A stretch of DNA of 64,000 nt from Codonopsis lanceolata (Eukaryota; Streptophyta; Magnoliopsida; Asterales; Campanulaceae): NCBI GenBank assembly GCA_013146195.2, contig CM028378.1, forward strand, positions 75,173,254 to 75,237,253, in the 5' to 3' direction. Made by a program: the position numbers and the translations under genes. The notes beneath the pieces were generated by a model, which had not been told where the DNA came from, ran no database searches, and saw nothing but the letters and a program-made list of their open reading frames with translations. Below are positions 34,537 through 47,471 of the stretch, piece by piece (the stretch's first letter is position 1; each line of letters opens with the position of its first letter).

Positions 34537-35505
34537 TAGAGATATTAAAAAGGCCGGAAACCGTAAGGTCGACCCTATTAACCGGAAACATGCATGAAAG
34601 GGTTAGGGTTGGGAAAATCCAACTCATTTAATAAACGGGTGACCCTATAGGGTCGAGGACAACCTGGGTTGGACTGGCGGGTTTTAGGGCTGGCCCACGG
34701 GCTGGAAGCTTTTGACTAAAATGAGGGTTCACAATGTTAGACTTGAGATTTGAATCCACAACCTCTCAAGAGGATAGAAACTTATGGATGATCCCTTACA
34801 CCATTCAACCATCTTAACTTGTTTGTTTTAAATTCAAATGCGTAATATATATTATCATTTCATTTGGTAAACCAATGTCTATCCCCTGTTAGCCTTGTGA
34901 TGATGTATGTGTATTTGATGAAAGTCAAACCCAAACATGGTTGTAAGTACAGTTCTAAGACATATAAGTTTCCAAAATTGGTCAAAATGAAATTTTCGGA
35001 TACATAATTAGATATGTTAAAAGGGTCGAGAACTGCATGGTTGACCCTGCTAATTGGGAATCGGAAAGGATTAGGGTCGGGAAAATGCAACTCGCTTAAA
35101 TTCTGTGCAAAACGAGTTGACCTTAGTATTATATTTTACTATTTGATTCAAATATTTGATTGTATTAACTTCTTACCAACATTTATTTTATGTTATTTTG
35201 TTATTGTAGATGAAGAGGATAATGATGTTGAAGAAGATACTTTCTCAAAAAAAACTCGATTTCATGTTTTTAATTCGTATTGTTAATCGTTGTCACTTGT
35301 CCGTCAATATGTTTGTTACTTAATTTCGATTTTTGATTTAAATAAGACATCATTTGTTAATAGGGCTGACCTTGTAAAACCGTACCCTGCAGGGTTAGGG
35401 TTGTGATTTGAGTGGCCCGTTTAAATGACCTCGTTTAACCCACGACCGTATAGGCATATATTGTTGACCCTATAGGGTTAGGGCCAACCCAATTTAACAT
35501 CTCTA
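34537..35505. mobile_element. Non-autonomous hAT element
   Basis: 969 bases with ends TAGAGATATTAAA and TTTAACATCTCTA, flanked by the perfect 8-base duplication GGGTAGAC (34529-34536 and 35506-35513). Subterminal regions are rich in GACCCTATAGGGT words. The + frame at 35014-35286 is not a recognisable transposase. Confidence 0.9.
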
Positions 35506-35513
35506 GGGTAGAC

Positions 35514-36240
35514 GGCCCCGATTTACTCAGGCTAACGTTGTTATTTTTCGTGGACAAAAGATTTCAAAATCGCAAGTGACACAGACAGATACCCTTAGGT
35601 TTATTACATTATATGCTTAATCTACTTTCTGCATAAGTGTTTTCCAAGAGAGTGGTGGAGCATATGATGGAAAGAAATGCAGATATGCCTTTTGATTTTG
35701 GATAAGAATTTGCACATACGTACATAGATTAAGTTACAGTAAGTACTAAAATGTCAAATCAAAACCTGGAGTCGAGCAAGAATGGAAACAAGTTGATAAG
35801 TGAAGCGAAGGGATGAGCATCAACGTGTCCATCCTGAACAAGCTCTCTTTATATTACTTTTTTTTCACATTGACCGTGGGGTCATAAGAACACTATGTGG
35901 AGAACAGTGTTAGCCTGAATAAAACACCATTTCTAATATTTTCCAAGTGCAGTAACCGAGTTGAACATTCGCCCAAAGTACCATCACAGATCTATGTATT
36001 ACGCCTTCTATAAACTTGTTATCCAAAACTTAATATTATCTACCAATAGGAAGTGGTCTATAACATTCATCGGCTCTAGGCATTGTCAAGCAATTGCCTT
36101 ATTCAAATTAAACTTTGCTTCGTTAAAACACAATGGAAAGTTAATAAGCATTATGTGTGTGTTTGTTTCTTTGTGGAGAGAAAGAAAGGGGCCTTTATGT
36201 TGAATCCAGCTTTGTCACTCGTTTCAATAAAATTGACATT
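35514..36240. other. No recognisable gene
   Basis: Mixed sequence with no family I recognise. Followed at 36240-36400 by a purine-rich tract of AGCAGCAAGAAA words whose two strands give low-complexity frames. Confidence 0.4.
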
Positions 36241-36451
36241 AAGCAGCAGAGAAAAGTGCAGTAGCAAGAAGAGAAAATGCAATAGCAGTGCAAGAAAAAA
36301 GCAGCAGCAAGAAAGCAAAAGAAAGAAAAACAGTGCATGAAGACAACAAGCAGCAAAGCGAAAAAGGACAAAAGAACATAACAGAAGCAAGAAAGGTAAG
36401 GAAAGGTAAAGTATTCATATTTTACCTGCATGCATCTCATCTGATGGTTTG

Positions 36452-36830
36452 TTGGATCTTTTCCGCAAGGGGTGCATACCCCGGGTCACTTAGGGAAAAG
36501 ATTGGTCCCACCATTGCATTCGACGAAGGATATCCACCCCTCAGGATGCAATGTTTCATGATTTGTTCCACCTGGTTGTTGAATCTTTTCCGCAAGGGTG
36601 CATACCCCGGGTCACTTAGGGAAAATATTATTGTATTCGACGAAGGGTGCCTCACCCTCAGGATACAATGTTTCATGAAGTATAACTAGTACTGTTGTTT
36701 GTTTGCATCAGGCCGAACTACGTTTGGTCTGATTCCTTTTATTAAGAGATACGTAGGCAGCCTATTTCGATAGGTCCGGCCATCAGAACATTTAATTTGC
36801 ATATCTGTTTAAAAACTATGATAACATGCT
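36452..36830 (+). mobile_element. Gypsy-like LTR fragment with internal tandem repeat
   Basis: Two tandem units of ~120 bases share CTTTTCCGCAAGGG, TGCATACCCCGGGTCACTTA and TTCGACGAAGG. After them come GGCCGAACTACGTTTGGTCT and GAGATACGTAGGCAGCC, words typical of the R-U5 region of plant Ty3/gypsy LTRs. No matching second LTR or polyprotein was found, so this is a fragment or solo LTR. Confidence 0.5.
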
Positions 36831-36895
36831 ACAATCGACTAAATATGTCTAGCGTATGTGAGATTTGACATGCATTATAAACTGCTGCATTATAA

Positions 36896-37500
36896 CACTA
36901 CTAGAAAAATGACCTTTAGTGACGGAATTTTCCGTCGCTAAAGGCAAAATTCCGTCGCTAATGGCCCCCAGCGACGGAATTTTTCCGTCGCTAATCCGTC
37001 GTCGCTAATGTCCGACGACCGATTTCGCCGCTAAAGGCTTTTAAAATTAATTAAAATTGAATTTCAGCGAAAATTTCGTCGCTAAAGGCGTTTAAAAATT
37101 AATTAAATTTGAATTTAAATTTAAAGGCTTTAAAAATTAATTAAATTTGAATTTCGACTAAAAATCGCTAAAGGCTTTTAAAAATTAATTAAAATGGAAT
37201 TTCTACGAAAAATTCGTCGCTAAAGGCGAAAATTAATTAAATTTGAATTTCCGCGCTAAAGGCTTTGAAAAATTAATTAAATTTGAATTTCGAGACGGAA
37301 AATTCCATCGCTAAAGGCTTTTAAAAATTAATTAAATGGAATTTCGCGACGAAAATTCCATCGCTAAAGGCTTTAAAAAATAATTTAATTTGAATTTCAA
37401 TGATTTAAAATTTCCGTCGCTAAAGGCTTTTAAAAAATAATTTAAATTGAATTTCAGCGACGGAAATTCCGTCGCTAATAATGGAAAAAAATTTAAAAAA
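36896..37500. mobile_element. CACTA (En/Spm) transposon terminus with subterminal repeats
   Basis: Starts CACTACTAGAAAAATGAC, followed by closely spaced GCGACGGAATT / AATTCCGTCGC inverted words. Then come about eight ~50-base units with CGTCGCTAAAGGCTTTTAAA and AATTAATTAAATTTGAATTT. A CACTA end plus dense subterminal inverted repeats is diagnostic of the superfamily. The opposite end (TAGTG with matching repeats) was not found, so the element is interrupted or extends into the altered sequence near 44-46 kb. Confidence 0.85.
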
Positions 37501-37767
37501 AATACACAAAAATACTATCATTATAATTTTTTATACCTAATAATATAACAATTAATACAAAATAAACAATAATATAAAACTCTAAATGTTATTACATCGA
37601 ACTCTAAATGTTATTACATTGAAGTACCAAATATATACATACAAAATCAAACAATATCAAATATCAATGTTTCAACTTCAAGTAGTACCAATAATCAAAG
37701 TGGGGAAGGGAGGCCGATCTTGGAAGAGATTTGGGATGAAAAGGGAACCCAATATCGCTAGAGGGAG

Positions 37768-37942
37768 TACTGCTCAAGACCCATGCATCCGGTGTGCCAT
37801 GCTTTGCATCGCCGCCTCATTTCTCGCAAATCGTTGCTCTGCTTGCTCTCGATATTCCGCAAACAAACGTTGTCGCCGCCCAAGCGTGCTTCCAAAGTCT
37901 CTATCCTCGAAATCTCGCTGAGCATCGGGCCTTCTATTCATC
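37768..37942 (-). pseudogene. Possible 3' exon of a CACTA-encoded protein
   Basis: After a splice-acceptor-like TTGGAACTATGCAG (about 37957-37970) the minus strand reads MNRRPDAQRDFEDRDFGSTL, then GRRQRLFAEYREQAEQRFAR and NEAAMQSMAHRMHGS before TGA. Its charged, coiled-coil-like composition and its place about 0.9 kb from the CACTA terminus suit the last exon of an element protein. I cannot match a specific domain. Confidence 0.4.
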
Positions 37943-37979
37943 TTATACTATGAAACCTGCATAGTTCCAATGAAATAAC

Positions 37980-38637
37980 CAAATGCTACCTCTATCATTA
38001 AGAATACAAAAAAAAAAAACTCGCAATGAATGGCAAACAATTTGAAGAAGTTTACAACCAAACAAATGCGCAACCTTTCTACACAAAAGGTTTCTTTTTT
38101 ACGTACAAGTATCATGAAAGAAGCAATAACTTTATTAATAATATGAAGAAGCTACCAAAAATCCAACATTGCTACTAATGTAAAAATCAAATATAATACA
38201 CCAATATAAACAAAAAAAAACTAAATAACTCATAGATACACTTTAGAGGGCCTTCAAGTAAAGCTACACCCTTTATGAAACCAGGGAATCTCCAACCAAG
38301 TGAGCATGACCTTACAACAAATCATCACCAACAAAATAGTCTGAACACAAATGACTATTAGTACAAGAGAACAGCCAAAAAAAAGTTATCTTCGATAACT
38401 TGCCTCATTGATTGACTATTAGTACAAATGTCTGGCAATAGGGTTCATTCATTGATGAACCCAATAACTAACATCACAAGAGGAAGATGATGCAGGAACC
38501 AATCCAACGGATCATATTCACTTCAAATTCTAGTTACTTATAATAGTTAGGTAGGCTTTACCCCACTTTTAAATGTACATTTGACTCCATCCAACTCAGT
38601 TGAACCATCAAGTGAGAGAGGAACAAATCTTGTTTCT
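37980..38637. other. AT-rich, no gene
   Basis: Presumed interior of the CACTA element on its minus-strand side. No frames or motifs recognised. Confidence 0.35.
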
Positions 38638-40386
38638 TAAGGTTAGGGTTTAGGGTTTAGGTGTAAGAGTTAGGTTGAGGGTTTAGGGTTTAGGTTTCGA
38701 GGGTGGGGTTAGGTTTAGGTTTTAGTGTTATGGTTTAGGTTTAGGGTTAAGGTTTAGGTTTAAGTTTAAGGGTAGGGTTTAGGGTTTAGGTGTAAGAGTT
38801 AGGTTTAGGGTTGGGGTGGGGGTAAGGGTGGGGTTAGGTTTAGGTTTTAGTGTTATGGTTTAGGTTTAGGTTTAAGGGTAGGGTTGAGGGTTTAGGTGTA
38901 AGAGTTAGGTTGAGGGTTGAGGGTTGAGGGTTTAGGTTTTGGGTTGGGGGTGGGGTGGGGTTAGGCTTAGGTTTTAGTGTTATGGTTTAGGTTTAGGGTT
39001 AAGGTTTAGGTTTAAATGTTAGGGTTTAGGGTTTCGGTGTAGGAGTTAGGTAGGTTTGTTGAGGGTTTAGGTTTTCGGCTGGGGGTGGGGTTAGGTTTAG
39101 GTTTAATTTTAGTGTTATGGTTTAGGTTTAGGGTTAAGGTTTAGATTTAAGGGTAGGGTTTAGGTTAAGGTGTAAGAGTTAGGTTTAGGTTTATGGTTTA
39201 GGTTTTTTGGGTCAAAGTGGGGGTGGGGGTAGGGTTAGGGTGGGTTAGGTTTAGGTTTAGGTTAAGGTTTAGGTTAAGGGTAGGGTTTAGGTGTAAGAGT
39301 TAGGTTGAGGGTCGAGGGCCGAGGTTTAGGCTTTGGGGGCAAAGGGGGGCAAGGGGTAGGGGTGGGGGGGTGGGGTTAGGTTTTAGTGTTTGGTTTAGGC
39401 TTAGGTTAAGGTTTAGGTTTAAGGGTTAGGTTTAGTGTTTAGGTGTAAGAGTTAGGTTTAGGGTTTGTTGAGGGTTTAAGGTTTAGGTTTTGGGTTGGGG
39501 GTGGGGTAGGGGTGGGGTTAGGTTTAGGTTTTAGTGTTATGGTTTAGGTTTAGGTTAAGGGGTAGTGGTTTAGGTTTAGGTGTAAGAGTTAGGTTGAGGG
39601 TTAAGGGTTTAGGTTTTGGGTCAGTGGGGGTGGGGTGGGTTGGAGTTATGTTTTAGTGTTATGGTTTAGGTTTAGGGTTAGTGTTATGGTTTAGGTTTAA
39701 GGTTAGTTATGTTATGGTTTAGGGTTTAGGTTTTAGGGTTAGGTTTGGGTTAGGGTGGGGTGGGGTGGGGTGGGGTTGGGTTGGGGTGGGGTGGGGGGGT
39801 TAGTTGGTTATGTTTAGTCATCAGTTATGTTAGGGTTAGTGTTATGGTTTAGGTTTAGGGTTAAGGTTTAGGTTTGGGTGGTTTGGGTTAGGTTTAGGTT
39901 TAAGGGTGGGCTTAGGTTTGGGGTTTAGGTTTAAGGGTTGGGTTGGGGTTGGGGGTTAGGTTGGTGGGTCAGGTGGGGGTGGGGTAGGTCAGTTGGGGTT
40001 ATGTTTTAGTGTTATGGTTTAGGTTTAGGGTTAGTGTTATGGTTTAGGTTTAAGGTTGGGGTTAGGGTTTAGGTTTGGGTTAGGTTTAGGGTTTAGGGTT
40101 TAGGTTTAAGGGTTAGGTTTGGGTTTAGGGTTTGGGGGTTAGGTTTTTGGGTTGGGTTAAGTCATGGGGTGGGGGGGGTGGGGGTGGGGTTGGGGTTATG
40201 TTTTAGTGTTATGGTTTAGGTTTAGGGTTTAGGTTTAGGGGTTAGGTTTTGGGTTTAGGTTTTGGGTTGGGGTGGGGGTGGGGGGTGGGGTTAGGGTTTA
40301 GGTTTTGGGTTAGGTTTAGGGTTTAGGTTTAGGTTTAGGTTGGGTCAGTTGGGGGAGGGGGTGGGGTTGAGTGGGGTGGGGTGGGG
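38638..40386. repeat. Degenerate telomere-like minisatellite
   Basis: About 1.75 kb built from TTTAGGG variants (GGTTTAGG, GGGTTAGG, TTAGTGTTATGG) with G-rich spacers (GGGGTGGGG). The first part has a higher-order period of roughly 115-130 bases, marked by GGTGTAAGAGTTAGG and TTAGTGTTATGGTTTAGG. The strand is strongly G-rich, and a later section is almost only GGGGT. It is flanked on both sides by ordinary sequence, so this is an interstitial array and not a chromosome end. Confidence 0.85.
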
Positions 40387-41387
40387 TAGTCACAAATCCC
40401 GGCCCATAGGCCCTGGCCCAGCCCAATTGATTTTTCGGGCCTGGGCCTCAATTTAGTAGGCCCAGAAAAAACCCGGCTTTTTGGCCCCGCTTAAGCTAAA
40501 AGCCCAAAAGCCCGGCCCGATCATAAAGTTAAACACTTAAACTTAATTACAAAATTAAAAACTAAAACATAAATCTAAAAAGAAAAAAACTATCAGACAT
40601 TCATTTAGACCACTTTTTTTCTTTTTTTTTTCTTTTGGTTAGATAAATTTATGACAGAATATGATCTATTTCCAAATCATGGTTCTTTTTTTTGTTGAAA
40701 CTCATAATCTAAATTGATGGAAGTGACACTTAAAAGAAGAAATGAAGTTGATCTTTCAAGTTCTAATCTAGTTTAGTATGGTTGTAGTTAGTAATTTTAT
40801 CGAAACTGATCTATTTAATTGAGTATCTCTATATGATATTAGCTAATAAAAAGTCTCAATAGTATAAACTTGATAAAAAAAAATTAAAATGCTAGATTGT
40901 GTCGGACGAATAAAAAAATGAACATTTGCTAGTTAGTATGGTTTTGCAAACTAGAACCCGAATTTTTTTGTCTATCCTTAGAAAACACATATTAAAAAAT
41001 TGGGGACAATATGTTGAACTTCAATTTGGTTATAAATTTTTTGAAAAAAATATCCTTCAAGTAGCACATGTATTTTTTCTTTGATCTGTAACATTATTGT
41101 TTTTCTAGTTTCTGTTTCGTTCAATTGTTGAAATTACTACCTTTGTTTATATTTGCTTTGTAATTATGTAAGTTAGACTAGTAAGTATGTGTGTGTTTGA
41201 ACTTTTGATGTGTTATATAACATTTATTAGCTAATTTGTGAGTTTTTTTTAATAAAAAAATATTTATTTTTTTGGCCCATAGGCCCGAAGGCCCGAAATG
41301 CGCATGGGCTGGGCTTGAGTTTTATGAGGCCCGACACTATTTCAAGTGAGACCCGGTGGGCTTGGGTCGACCCGCTTGACGCCTCTA
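40387..41387. mobile_element. hAT-like element inserted in the G-rich array
   Basis: About 1 kb with GGCCC-rich subterminal blocks at both ends (40400-40520 and 41270-41370) and an AT-rich core. The right end reads GACCCGCTTGACGCCTCTA, like hAT termini. G-rich GGTGGGG sequence abuts both sides, consistent with insertion into the minisatellite. The left end (TAGTCACAAATC) is a poor match, so the boundary is approximate. Confidence 0.5.
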
Positions 41388-41399
41388 GGTGGGGGTGGG

Positions 41400-42690
41400 G
41401 TGTTATTTGTATTCCTGTGTGCATACTATTCCTATTATAATTATATAATAGGAATAGGATTACTAATTTCATGGAATGATTTCAAAGAATCCTAATCTTG
41501 GTGGATGGGGTGGTATTTGTATTCCTAACATTTGGTTATCTTTATAACTAATGCATCCATAGTCATGTAGTAGTTGCACTACTTTGATTATTTTCTGAAA
41601 AATAAAGAGTAAGTTAGTATAAATGATATTTTTTATTAACGGTGTTGATAAAGGATGAGTTACTTCGTACGTTGTCTTTTTGGGGGGTTGAGGACACTAA
41701 TTCTTCCAACATTAAAAACATTTCTTGCATCGATTTTGTGAATAGTCTTTCTATAGATTAGTCCGTTTGTGTATGCTATAATTTGTAAAAAAGACACGTC
41801 TCCTGTTTAGACGCTTTGGTATATAATACTTTACTTATCAAAAAAAAAAAGAGTATGCACTGTTTAGTTCATAAAACTTGAACATAAATAATTAATTTCA
41901 CATTGTCTCCTACTTGCATGTGATTTTAAATTAATAATATACTTCAAAATTGTTAAAGAAATGAAAATGAAATAAAACAGACAAGAGAGAATAAGCATCT
42001 ATGAATAATCCGCCCAAAAGTATAATATTCAATACCAAATCACACAACTGAAGTGAGACAATAATCAAAGAGACATTAATTCGAATATTAAATTAAGTGA
42101 AATTTGTTAATTTTTTTTTAATCTTCAGTCAAATAAATCAATCACTTAATTTGTTGTTTTCCCTTAATTTCCACAAGATGGGGACCAATCATCTGTCACA
42201 TTCATCCATTATTTGTTGATTCTTCACATATGTTTTTTAGAACCTACCTAACGTTCTAGAGATTATTACATATACGCTCCTTTTTTCCCAAAATGAACTG
42301 AATTTAACAATAATCATAATAAAAATTGAGAAGCTCCTCTAAACTAATCAAATCAAATAAACAAGAAAATTAGTATATAAAATATTCTAAAATAATCAAA
42401 AAAAAAAAAAAAAAACACTTAACCAACTTTACAAATAAATATTAAGGTCCAGACATAATTTGTACTCACCAACTTTACAAATAACTCAATCAAGAAAAAA
42501 AACAGATAAACAACATAGTTCAATTATTGTATATTCACATTTGAAAACTTGACCACCAAAAAATAATGTAGCTAGTGCTTCAAAAATTATTTGCTAATCA
42601 TGAAAGAATAATAACCAGATAACTTGCTACCAACTTCTAGGAATGCAACTGACTAAACATTAAATTGTCCAAGATACCTAAAATCAAACT
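41400..42690. other. No recognisable gene
   Basis: AT-rich, with an A-run near 42399-42415 and no recognised families. Confidence 0.35.
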
Positions 42691-42701
42691 TAAATGGTAG
42701 A

Positions 42702-42738
42702 GTGAACTCTAACCTGTAGCTGAGAGATTGGCGAAGCC
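42702..42738 (-). other. Possible small exon on the minus strand
   Basis: CTTTCACAG|GCTTCGCC ... AGCTACAG|GTTAGAG reads as a ~37 base exon between a good acceptor and donor. It lies downstream of the promoter-like region at 43.7-44.2 kb. Unverified. Confidence 0.25.
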
Positions 42739-43703
42739 TGTGAAAGGAAAAGAAAAAAAAAAACATAAGTTGGACAAAGTTTAGTACAAATAAAGCATAC
42801 AACTATATATTTCAACCAGCTGAATAAACACAAAGACCATCAACAAATTAAGGACAAATTTCCTATACATTTTTAAGGAAAGTGGACTCCCTAGAAATGA
42901 ATAGGAAGCATTAAGTCCAGCATCAAAAGCTACATTTCAATATTCCACATTGGGAATCAATCCACTCTGCCACACGGTTTGACAGTTTCAACTAATAACA
43001 ATGTATACAAAACAAAGAAGTGGTGGAGTAGTGGAGAATGAAAGTAAAACCCTTTTGCATTCAATTGCCAAAAACACCAAATGTAAACATAGAATAACAT
43101 AAGGAAGAATGCATTAAAGATTGCATAATTATCTCTAATATAGTTGCTCTAGTTCCTAGTAACTCAAGACTGACTACAATCACCACGGAAATTAGCCCAA
43201 ATGCAAACTTTGGGCTTGTAACAAAGGAGCACATTTCCTAAGACCCCAAGTCAAACGTTTAGTGAAAAGCTTCATCTTTGAGCATATAGTGTACATCAGC
43301 GAATATTTTACGTATCTAAAGAACTTGCTACCTTTGGGCATGACTCTCCATAAGTAAAAAGGTGAATCCCGCCTGTTATTGACCATCCTATCAATATCAA
43401 GAAAGGAACAACAAAATCCTTACATCAATTAAGGATGTGCTTGTGTTTATGTGTTTGATTCTCAAAATCAAATTGCAAGTTCAAACTTTTCACTTCCTCT
43501 TTCTGAAATCAAACATTTTCTGTGTACAAACATTAGAACCATTTTCTGTGTACAAACATTATAAATCAAACATTACCAAGATACAGACTTAATCAACACA
43601 CCATAATCAAAACATACACACAACACACCACGATGCTTTACGGCTCAATATACGAGTGTCTCTGTGTGTGTCAAAAATCAAATTTGTACAAGGAACTTAC
43701 AGT

Positions 43704-44190
43704 TAGAGAGAGAGAGAGATTGGAAGCTGAAACTGCATGGATCGGGAGACGATCACGAGACGAAGAAGAAGGGGAGCTGGTCGCTAGTCACCGGGCGCTG
43801 AGGATGGCGCAGATTTGGGGTTATTTCATTTGGGGGTTTGGTGGAGGCTTTGGGCGAACAGGGGTGGAGGAGAGATGGAGATGAAGCTTGGCCGGCTATG
43901 GCGGATTTGGCGAAGACGGCGGCTGAAGAAGATTCGCCGGGAAGAGATGGATGAGAGGGGTACGGTGGGTTTGGGGGAAGATTCGCCGGCTGTTGGAGAT
44001 CGATTGTCGGTGATGCTGGTGCGGCGGCTTGTCGGAGAAAGACGAGCGATGAGCGATGACAGGCCGGAGGGAGTGACTGCGCGATGAGAGAGGGAGGGAG
44101 TGACTACGCGATATGAGAGAGGGAGGGAGTGAGTGTCGTGATCGAGTTTAGAAAGAGTGTTGAGATTAGGGTTTAGAGTTGTATTTATAC
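43704..44190 (-). promoter_or_regulatory. Possible promoter and 5' UTR
   Basis: On the minus strand GGTATAAATAC (44181-44191) is a TATA-box-like site. It is followed by CTCTAAACCCTAATCTC and then a ~450 base C/T-rich stretch, far richer in GC than its surroundings, which ends at the strong donor CTAACT|GTAAGTTCC near 43703. There is no long frame in this direction, so it would be a leader exon. It may start a CACTA-internal transcript ending near 37.7 kb, but the coding part is not visible. Confidence 0.35.
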
Positions 44191-44233
44191 CTAGGTTTTT
44201 TTGTGTGTGTTTTTAGTCGTGGGTTTATAAATA

Positions 44234-45147
<914 letters not shown>

Positions 45148-46526
45148 GTTAACGCTTAAGGATTCACGTCGTTAAGTTAAGAGTTAAGTTAAGTTAACGT
45201 TACAAGTGGCAGTTAAGTAAGTTAAGTTAACGTAACATAAGTTAAGTTAACAACAATAACATAACTTAAGTTAGCGTAACGTAGCAACAGCAACTTAACA
45301 GCAGCAGCAACTGCTGTAAATTGGCAAGCAGCAGCATTAGCGTGGCTTTAAGCCAGCAACGTAAGCAACTTATTTGGTACAGGTTTATGAACAAAAAATT
45401 TAAGTTATGTTATGTTAAGGTACGTTACGTTTAAGTTAAGTGAAGTTAAGTTAAGTTAAGTTAAGTTAAGTTAAACTAAGTTAAGTTAAGTTAAATTAAG
45501 TTAAGTTACGTTATGTTTAAGTTAAATTAAGTTAAGTTACGTTACGTTAAGCTAAGTTAAGTTATGTTGGGTTAAGTTAAGCTAAGTTAAGTCAAGTTAA
45601 GTTACATTAAGTTAAGTTAAGTTAAGTTAAGTCAAGTTAAGCTAAGTTAAGTTAAGTTAAGTTAAGTTAAGTTAAGTTAAGTTAAGTTAAGTCAAGTTAA
45701 GTTACATTAAGTTAAGTTAAGTTAAGTTAAGTTAAGTTAAGCTAAGTTAAGTTAAGTTAAGTTAAGTTAAGTTAAGTTAAGTTAAGTTAAGTCAAGTTAA
45801 GTTACATTAAGTTAAGTTAAGTTAAGTTAAGTTAAGTCAAGTTAAGTTAAGTTAAGTTATGTTAAGCTAAGTTAATTTAAGTTAAGTTAAGTTACGTTAA
45901 GCTAAGTTAAGTTAAGTTAAGTTACAGTGAAGTTAAGTTAAGTTAAGTTAAGCTAAGTTAAGCTAAGTTAAGTTAAGTTAAGTTAAGTTAAGTTAAGTTA
46001 TAGTGAAGTTAAGTTAAGTTAAGTTAAGTTAAGTTAAGTTACGTTACGGTTAAGTTAAGCTAAGTTAAGTTAAGTTAAGCTAAGTTAAGTTAAGTTAAGT
46101 TAAGTTAAGTTACGTTACGTTAAGTTAAGGTTAAGTTAAGTTATGTTATGTTATGGCCAAAAGTTGCGTTACGTTTAAGTTAAGTGAAGTTAAGTTAAGT
46201 TAAGTTAAGTTAAGTTAAGTTAAGTTAAGCTAAGTTAAGTTAAGTTACGTTACGTTTAAGTTAAATTAAGTTAAGTTACGTTACGTTAAGCTAAGTTAAG
46301 TTATGTTGCGTTAAGTTAAGTTATGTTAAGTTAAGTTACGTTACGTTACGTTTAAGTTAAGTTAAGTTACGTTACGTTTAAGTTAAGTTAAGTTACGTTA
46401 AGTTAAGTTATGTTATGTTATGTTATATTAAGTTAAGGTACGTTACGTTTAAGTTAAGTTAAGTTAAGTTAAGTTATGTTATGTTAAGTTACATTAAGTT
46501 AAGTTAAGTTAAGTTAAGTTAAGTTG
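45148..46526. repeat. (AAGTT)n pentanucleotide array
   Basis: About 1.38 kb of GTTAA/AAGTT with variants GCTAA, GTCAA, GTTACGTTAC and GTTATGTTATG. In the middle (45600-45840) a longer order appears, with GTCAAGTTAAGTTACATT recurring at about 115-base spacing. The first 220 bases mix in CAGCAGCAACA words. Directly abuts the AAT array. Confidence 0.97.
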
Positions 46527-46951
46527 ATACGAGAGACTGGACATTGAAGACTCCTAGAAGGTATTAGGATGAATGACTCCGCAACCCAACGCCTTCGAGA
46601 TGAAGAGCGCGAACCTTGGAATTGTGAATAACGCCACAATGGGATGATTCTCCAATGATAAGTCGAATTCAATTATAAACAACGAATCCACGATGTTTAT
46701 AATCCGAGCTTCAATCAGGACATAAATAAGAACGCAATTTTCTAACCAGTAAAATCAAATCAATTTATTAATCAAATTCTCCTCCTAAACAATGTTTAGA
46801 ATGCCTTTTTATGGCTTACAAAATAAACCTAATTCTTGTAGGAAAAAGAAAACTAGAAATAAAAAGGAAACTCTTAAACTAAACTTTAGGAACAAGAAAC
46901 CTAAATAAAAGGAAACACTAAATAAAGGAAACTAAAATACAATAATACCAA
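46527..46951. other. Unidentified, possibly LTR-like sequence next to the gap
   Basis: Less repetitive sequence with CGCAACCCAACGCCTTCGAG. It resembles LTR leader sequence in composition, but no termini or primer site are visible. Confidence 0.25.
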
Positions 46952-47051
46952 NNNNNNNNNNNNNNNNNNNNNNNNNNNNNNNNNNNNNNNNNNNNNNNNN
47001 NNNNNNNNNNNNNNNNNNNNNNNNNNNNNNNNNNNNNNNNNNNNNNNNNNN
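46952..47051. other. Assembly gap, 100 N
   Basis: Exactly 100 N, the usual placeholder for a gap of unknown size. It lies beside the long simple repeats and inside a truncated copy of the hAT element. Confidence 1.
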
Positions 47052-47471
47052 AAAAGTAAAATGAAAAAAATGAATAATTTTTTATTCTTAAAATAACTAC
47101 ATTCTCCACATCGACTATTTCTTTGGTTCTCGAAACCAAACTCAAGAACAAGTATCAATATGCATTCTCTTCTAGCTTTCTCTCTCTCTCTATCTCACAC
47201 TCTCTATTTTAATGAATGATTATTGATATAAATGTAAATATATAGAGAGAGACAACTTTGAATTATCGGGTATAGAGAAAAAAAAATTGATCGTGAGAGT
47301 GAGAGGTGAAAATGTGGGCGCCCAATTGTGCTCATATTATGTCCATAAAACATAATGGTTTAAGTGGGCATGCCCATTTGTATCCGGATTAGAATTTAAG
47401 TGCGTTCATGCCCATATTTTAATGGACGATTTGAACGGACATATGGGTGTGGACAGAAATTACCACCACTA
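47052..47471. mobile_element. Right part of hAT element, first copy
   Basis: Matches 49470-49885 and ends in the same CACCACTA followed by TCTATATT. The left part is cut off at the gap. Because target and element match the second copy, this is a duplicate of the whole region and not a separate insertion. Confidence 0.8.

Noticed and set aside
36151..36440. Leucine/cysteine/phenylalanine-rich minus frames and lysine/serine-rich plus frames
   Set aside because: Opposite readings of a purine-rich AGCAGCAAGAAA tract.
38638..40386. True telomere or chromosome end
   Set aside because: Units are highly degenerate, mixed with GGGGT and flanked by unique sequence on both sides.
43633..44087. Plus-strand coding frames in the GC-richer block
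   Set aside because: Arginine/glycine-rich readings opposite a C/T-rich tract; no recognisable domain, and the splice donor and TATA-like site fit the minus strand better.
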